Below, one piece after another: positions 60,742 to 64,000 of a stretch of DNA of 64,000 bases. The translations under genes and the position numbers were made by a program. The notes under the pieces were generated by a model that saw only the letters and a list, made by a program, of their open reading frames with translations, did not search any database and was not told where the DNA came from. The first letter of the stretch is position 1. Each line of letters begins with the position of its first letter. This stretch comes from Sedimentitalea sp042687825 (GTDB lineage Bacteria; Pseudomonadota; Alphaproteobacteria; Rhodobacterales; Rhodobacteraceae), in contig NZ_JBHUQE010000001.1 in assembly GCF_042687825.1 (NCBI RefSeq), positions 1 through 64,000 on the forward strand, read 5' to 3'.

Positions 60742-61949
60742 GCCCGCAACAGCGCCTTGAGATCGGACCCTGGGTCGGCGACCAGATCGGCGGGGGCCGT
60801 TTTTCCCGCGTCGATCAGGCGTTTGCCGATCATGTAGGCGCGCGGATCGTTCATCGCGTCCACCGCCAGCAGCCGGTCATTGCCGTAATACCAGAACGAC
60901 ACCGCACCCTTGTCGCCCTGGCGCGTGATCACCCGATCATATCCGGTGTTCAGCCCGGCGATCTGCAGCTTGACGTCATACTGGTCCGACCAGAACCAGG
61001 GTTTGGGCACATAGACCTGTTTCGCCCCCAGCATGTTGTCGGCCACGCATTCCGCCTGATCGATGGCATTTGGCACGCTTTCCAGCCGGATCCGGCCGCC
61101 CTGATGGGGAAAAGAGGCGCAATCGCCAGCGGCCCAGATCGCCGGGTCCGAGCTGCGCCCGTGCTCGTCGACGGCGATGCCGTTGTCGATCCGCAGGCCG
61201 GCCTTTTCCGCCAATTCGGTGGACGGCACGATGCCGACGCCGACCACGACCAGATCGACGTTTAACGTGCTGCCATCGGTCAGCACCGCGCCGCTGACGT
61301 GGCCCTTGTCGCCCGTCAGGCGCTGCAGCCCGATCCCCTCGCGGATATCGACGCCGTGGCCCCGGTGCAGGTCGCGGAAATAGTCGCTGGTCTCGCGGCA
61401 GGCCACGCGCTGCAGGATGCGGTCCGCCATTTCCACCAGCGTCACCTCGACCCCCAGCTTTCGCGCCACCGCCGCGGCCTCCAGCCCGATATAGCCGCCG
61501 CCGACGATCAGCGCCCGCGCCCCCGGTGCCACCGCGGCCGCCATGGCATCGACATCCGCCAGCGTCCGCACCACATGCACCCCGTCCAGATCGCCGCCAA
61601 TCGTGTCCGGCAGGCGGCGCGGATGCGACCCGGTGGTCAGTGCCAACTGGTCATAGGCGATGCACTCGCCGTCTACCGTCACGGTTTTCGCTGCCGCATC
61701 GATATCCGTCACCGTCTGCCCCAGCCGCAGGGTGATGTTCTGTTCGCTATAAAAGCTCTCGGGGCGCAGGAACAGCCGTTCCAGCGCCATCTCGCCCAGC
61801 AGATAGGCCTTGCTCAGCGGTGGCCGCTGATAGGGCGGCACCGGTTCGGCCCCGATCAGGGTGATCGCGCCCTCAAACCCCTGCTTGCGCAGCCGGGCCA
61901 CCATAGAGGCGCCCGCCTGTCCGGCGCCGATTACGACAAATTGGCCCAT
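60738..61949 (-). CDS. Ferredoxin/rubredoxin-type NAD(P)H reductase
   Basis: This 403-residue protein is of the BphA4/rhodocoxin-reductase type. It has an N-terminal FAD motif (FVVIGAGQAGASMVARLRKQG), the PPYQRPPLSKAYLLGE block, a second NAD-binding GGGYIGLEAAAVARKLG and IWAAGDCASFPHQGG. It passes electrons from NADH to a ferredoxin or rubredoxin that serves an oxygenase or P450 elsewhere. It is coupled to rsmD by a 4-nt overlap. Confidence 0.9.
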   Translation of the reverse strand: MGQFVVIGAGQAGASMVARLRKQGFEGAITLIGAEPVPPYQRPPLSKAYLLGEMALERLFLRPESFYSEQNITLRLGQTVTDIDAAAKTVTVDGECIAYDQLALTTGSHPRRLPDTIGGDLDGVHVVRTLADVDAMAAAVAPGARALIVGGGYIGLEAAAVARKLGVEVTLVEMADRILQRVACRETSDYFRDLHRGHGVDIREGIGLQRLTGDKGHVSGAVLTDGSTLNVDLVVVGVGIVPSTELAEKAGLRIDNGIAVDEHGRSSDPAIWAAGDCASFPHQGGRIRLESVPNAIDQAECVADNMLGAKQVYVPKPWFWSDQYDVKLQIAGLNTGYDRVITRQGDKGAVSFWYYGNDRLLAVDAMNDPRAYMIGKRLIDAGKTAPADLVADPGSDLKALLRA

Positions 61950-62042
61950 TCCCGCCCCGTCCCTACTGAAAGCATTGCTCGCATGCGGCTACATCCTATA
62001 TGCCCGATAAGGGCAAGCACAACTCAACGAGAGGGCCGACAC

Positions 62043-62531
62043 ATGACTATTTCGACAGGGGAGAAACTGCCTGAGGCAAACCTGGTGCAGATGGGCGACG
62101 ACGGCCCTGCGCCGGTGTCGCTGGCGGACAAGACCAAGGGCCGCAAGGTGGTGCTGTTCGCGGTGCCCGGCGCCTTTACCCCGACCTGCCATTCGGCGCA
62201 TATGCCCAGCTTTATCCGCACCAAGGAACAGTTCCAGGGCAAGGGCGTGGACGAGATCATCTGCGTTTCGGTGAACGATCCCTTCGTGATGCAGGCCTGG
62301 GGCGAAGCCACGGGTGCCGACAAGGCCGGCATTACCCTGCTGGCGGATGCCGACAGCAGCTTTACGACCGCCATCGGCATGAATTTCGATGCGCCGCCAG
62401 CCGGTTTGCTGGCGCGGTCCAAGCGCTATGCGATGCTGGTCGAGGACGGCACCGTCACCGTGCTGAACGAGGAGGAAGCCCCCGGCGTCTGCGAGGTTTC
62501 GGCTGGCGAAAGCCTGTTGTCCGCCATGTAG
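62043..62531 (+). CDS. Peroxiredoxin (Prx5/redoxin type)
   Basis: This 162-residue protein has the peroxidatic Cys49 in VPGAFTPTCHSAHMP and a second Cys near 150 in APGVCEVS, the atypical 2-Cys Prx5 plan. It reduces hydroperoxides with glutaredoxin or thioredoxin. It diverges from the ferredoxin reductase gene across 93 nt. The first ATG after CGAGAGG is used. Confidence 0.93.
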   Translation: MTISTGEKLPEANLVQMGDDGPAPVSLADKTKGRKVVLFAVPGAFTPTCHSAHMPSFIRTKEQFQGKGVDEIICVSVNDPFVMQAWGEATGADKAGITLLADADSSFTTAIGMNFDAPPAGLLARSKRYAMLVEDGTVTVLNEEEAPGVCEVSAGESLLSAM

Positions 62532-62697
62532 GGTCCCGCCGGATCATGCAGCCGTGAGCCGGAGTGATCCGGCCGCGGCGTTATTTGTGCGGGCGCGTTT
62601 GCGATGCTGGGCGCGCCTGTCCCGAGCCGCACCGACCCGACCCTGTGGTGCGCATTGTCCGAACCGCCGGGACGACCATCAGGAGTTGACCCAGGAT

Positions 62698-63006
62698 ATG
62701 ACCTTGCCCCTATTCCGCCTGCTGCCTGCCGCCCTGCTTGTCGCCGCCTGCAGCGCCCCGGACAATCCCGTGCGCACCGCGCCCGGTGGCACCACGGAAA
62801 TCGCCTTGCAGGATGGCCGCAACTGCTACAACAACCAATGCCTGCGTTATAGCCGGGCGCAACGGTCGGTCTCGGTCACGAACAAGTACCCGGTGCGCAT
62901 ACCCCGCGACATCGATGTCCGCGACGGCTATGTCACACCGGCGGACTTCGCGGCGATGTTCCAGACAGCCAACATGGCCTATTCGGCCGGCGTCGGCCGG
63001 CGCTGA
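62698..63006 (+). CDS. Small lipoprotein, unknown function
   Basis: This 102-residue protein has a lipoprotein signal (PLFRLLPAALLVAAC) with lipobox VAAC, then DGRNCYNNQCLRYSRAQ, in which two Cys may bridge. The rest is unremarkable. It is probably anchored to the outer membrane. The longer upstream frame lacks a ribosome site and is rejected. A hairpin follows the stop. Confidence 0.75.
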   Translation: MTLPLFRLLPAALLVAACSAPDNPVRTAPGGTTEIALQDGRNCYNNQCLRYSRAQRSVSVTNKYPVRIPRDIDVRDGYVTPADFAAMFQTANMAYSAGVGRR

Positions 63007-63008
63007 CA

Positions 63009-63024
63009 CGGGCCGAAGGGCCCG
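63009..63024. terminator. Bidirectional hairpin between convergent genes
   Basis: CGGGCC and GGCCCG form a perfect 6-bp stem with GAAG as loop, between the stop of the lipoprotein gene and that of the pterin dehydratase gene. It is short and has no T-run. Confidence 0.4.
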
Positions 63025-63032
63025 GCACCGGT

Positions 63033-63329
63033 TCAGGCGGCCAGACTGTCCATCTTGCGCGCCAGCTTGGCGTCCAGCGCACTCAGCCCGTCGACATCAT
63101 GGGTGCTGAGCACGACGGTCACGGTCTTGTAGACGTTGCTCCATTCCGGATGGTGATTCCATTTTTCGGCCCAGATTGCCGCCCGCGTCATCCAGCCAAA
63201 GGCCTCGACGAAATTGTCGAACTCGAATGTCTTGGTCAGCGCGTCGCGCCCGTCGGTCAGCGCCCAGCCGGTTTTCAGCAATGGATCCAGCAACGGCCCC
63301 CTGGCTTCGTCTGACAGTTTTTCGGTCAT
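63033..63329 (-). CDS. 4a-hydroxytetrahydrobiopterin dehydratase (PhhB/DCoH type)
   Basis: This 98-residue protein has the pterin-4a-carbinolamine dehydratase fold: TKTFEFDNFVEAFGWMTR and the EKWNHHPEWSNVYKTVTVVLSTHDVDGLS block with its paired catalytic His. It recycles the pterin cofactor of aromatic hydroxylases. Its start overlaps the stop of the upstream acyltransferase gene by 4 nt (ATGA). Confidence 0.92.
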   Translation of the reverse strand: MTEKLSDEARGPLLDPLLKTGWALTDGRDALTKTFEFDNFVEAFGWMTRAAIWAEKWNHHPEWSNVYKTVTVVLSTHDVDGLSALDAKLARKMDSLAA

Positions 63330-64000
63330 TCCTGTTCCTCCATTTTTGACTTTTTGAACGGGCCGTATTCGGTCAGCAGCTCGATCTCGTCGGTCACCGC
63401 GTCACGTTCGGCCCGCAGATACCGGGCAATCGCGTCGGAAAACCCCTGATCGGCAACCCAATGCAGACTGTGAGTCGGGGTCGGCAGGTAGCCGCGCGCC
63501 AGCTTGTGTTCGCCCTGCGCGCCGGCTTCGACCCGCTGCAACCCCAGCGCGATCGCCATGTCGATGGCCTGATAATAGCACAGTTCGAAATGCAGACAGG
63601 GGTGATGTTCGACACAACCCCAATACCGCCCGAACAAGGTGTCACGGCCGATCACGTTCAGCGCCCCGGCAACCCAGCGCCCGTCTCGCCGGGCCATGAT
63701 CAGTGCCAGGTCGCCGCGCAGACTGTCCTGTGCCAGGTCAAAGAACCGCCGCGTCAGATAGGGCGAGCCCCATTTGCGCGCACCGGTGTCTTGGTAAAAG
63801 GCCCAGAAGGCCTCCCAATGCTCCGATCGGATGTCGTCGCCCGTCAGCACGTGGATATCGCCGCCAAAGGCCTGGGCGCGGGCACGCTCTTTGCGGATAT
63901 TCTTGCGCTTGCGGGCGGACAGAGTGGATAGAAAACCATCGAAATCCGCGTAACTCCGGTTGACCCAGTGAAATTGTTGCGTTGTGCGCGCCATCAGGCC
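63326..64000 (-). CDS. COG3146-type GNAT acyltransferase, partial (5' end outside window)
   Basis: The visible 225 residues are the C-terminal part of a larger protein; the open frame runs to the window edge without a stop. They contain the acyl-CoA site and terminal fold of the COG3146/BioF2-type GNAT family: RKRKNIRKERARAQ, DTLFGRYWGCVEHHPCLHFE, QGEHKLARGYLP and the preceding YQAIDMAIALGLQRVEAGA. Relatives are peptide or lipid N-acyltransferases of unknown substrate. It overlaps phhB by 4 nt. About 150-180 N-terminal residues are missing in this window. Confidence 0.85.
   Translation of the reverse strand, partial: GLMARTTQQFHWVNRSYADFDGFLSTLSARKRKNIRKERARAQAFGGDIHVLTGDDIRSEHWEAFWAFYQDTGARKWGSPYLTRRFFDLAQDSLRGDLALIMARRDGRWVAGALNVIGRDTLFGRYWGCVEHHPCLHFELCYYQAIDMAIALGLQRVEAGAQGEHKLARGYLPTPTHSLHWVADQGFSDAIARYLRAERDAVTDEIELLTEYGPFKKSKMEEQE

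Noticed and set aside
1..64000. CRISPR arrays and complete rRNA or tRNA genes
   Set aside because: No regular spacer-repeat series and no complete cloverleaf were seen; the only tRNA-like sequence is the cut tRNA-Thr 3' half.

Overview
The window is high-G+C DNA from an alphaproteobacterium, most likely Rhodobacteraceae (roseobacter group). The clearest pointers are a taurine-type aminotransferase, a TauR-like MocR regulator with CTGGACTTAA-type sites, a SoeABC-like sulfite dehydrogenase, MnmD split from an MnmC-like oxidase, and many tightly overlapping housekeeping genes. The assignment rests on remembered gene families, not on a search.

Layout. (1) 1-11772 is the right part of an integrative element. 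It carries a VapE-type primase/helicase, an AlpA-like regulator, a tyrosine recombinase, a 1633-residue single-chain type ISP restriction-modification enzyme with a coupled small gene, an XRE/ImmA-type regulator-protease pair and two very small genes. It ends in a duplicated 3' half of a tRNA-Thr(CGU) gene, the probable attachment site; its left end lies outside the window. (2) 11842-12978 holds an IS3-family remnant and a GT11 fucosyltransferase. (3) 13081-25326 is a catabolic block: a polyamine-type ABC importer on the minus strand, and diverging from it a TRAP importer, a glutamine-synthetase-like ligase, a VOC protein, an iron-type alcohol dehydrogenase and a taurine-pyruvate-type aminotransferase. 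(4) 25513-26866 is a lower-G+C two-gene insert: a protein joining a phage MuF head domain to an RNase A-like toxin domain, followed by a probable immunity gene. (5) 27060-29515 holds an arsR/arsP-like pair and a coiled-coil methyltransferase. (6) 29590-37869 has a TauR-like regulator, phosphotransacetylase, a citrate/methylcitrate synthase and SoeABC. (7) 37889-64000 is core genome: dapA, lytic transglycosylase, mnmD, nth, rppH, sfsA, map, rsmD, redox enzymes, OmpA-type proteins and acetyltransferases.

How the genes fit together. Tpa, TauR, Pta and SoeABC are the ends of a taurine/sulfonate route (amine to sulfoacetaldehyde; acetyl phosphate to acetyl-CoA; sulfite to sulfate). Xsc and TauABC/TauXY are absent here. 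The aminotransferase is instead preceded by an Fe-type dehydrogenase, a GS-like ligase and a TRAP importer, and TauR-like repeats lie in front of both the aminotransferase and the regulator. This suggests a non-standard amine/sulfonate module, which I treat as inference. The stand-alone MuF-RNase A toxin/immunity cassette inserted between tpa and arsP is the second unusual system.
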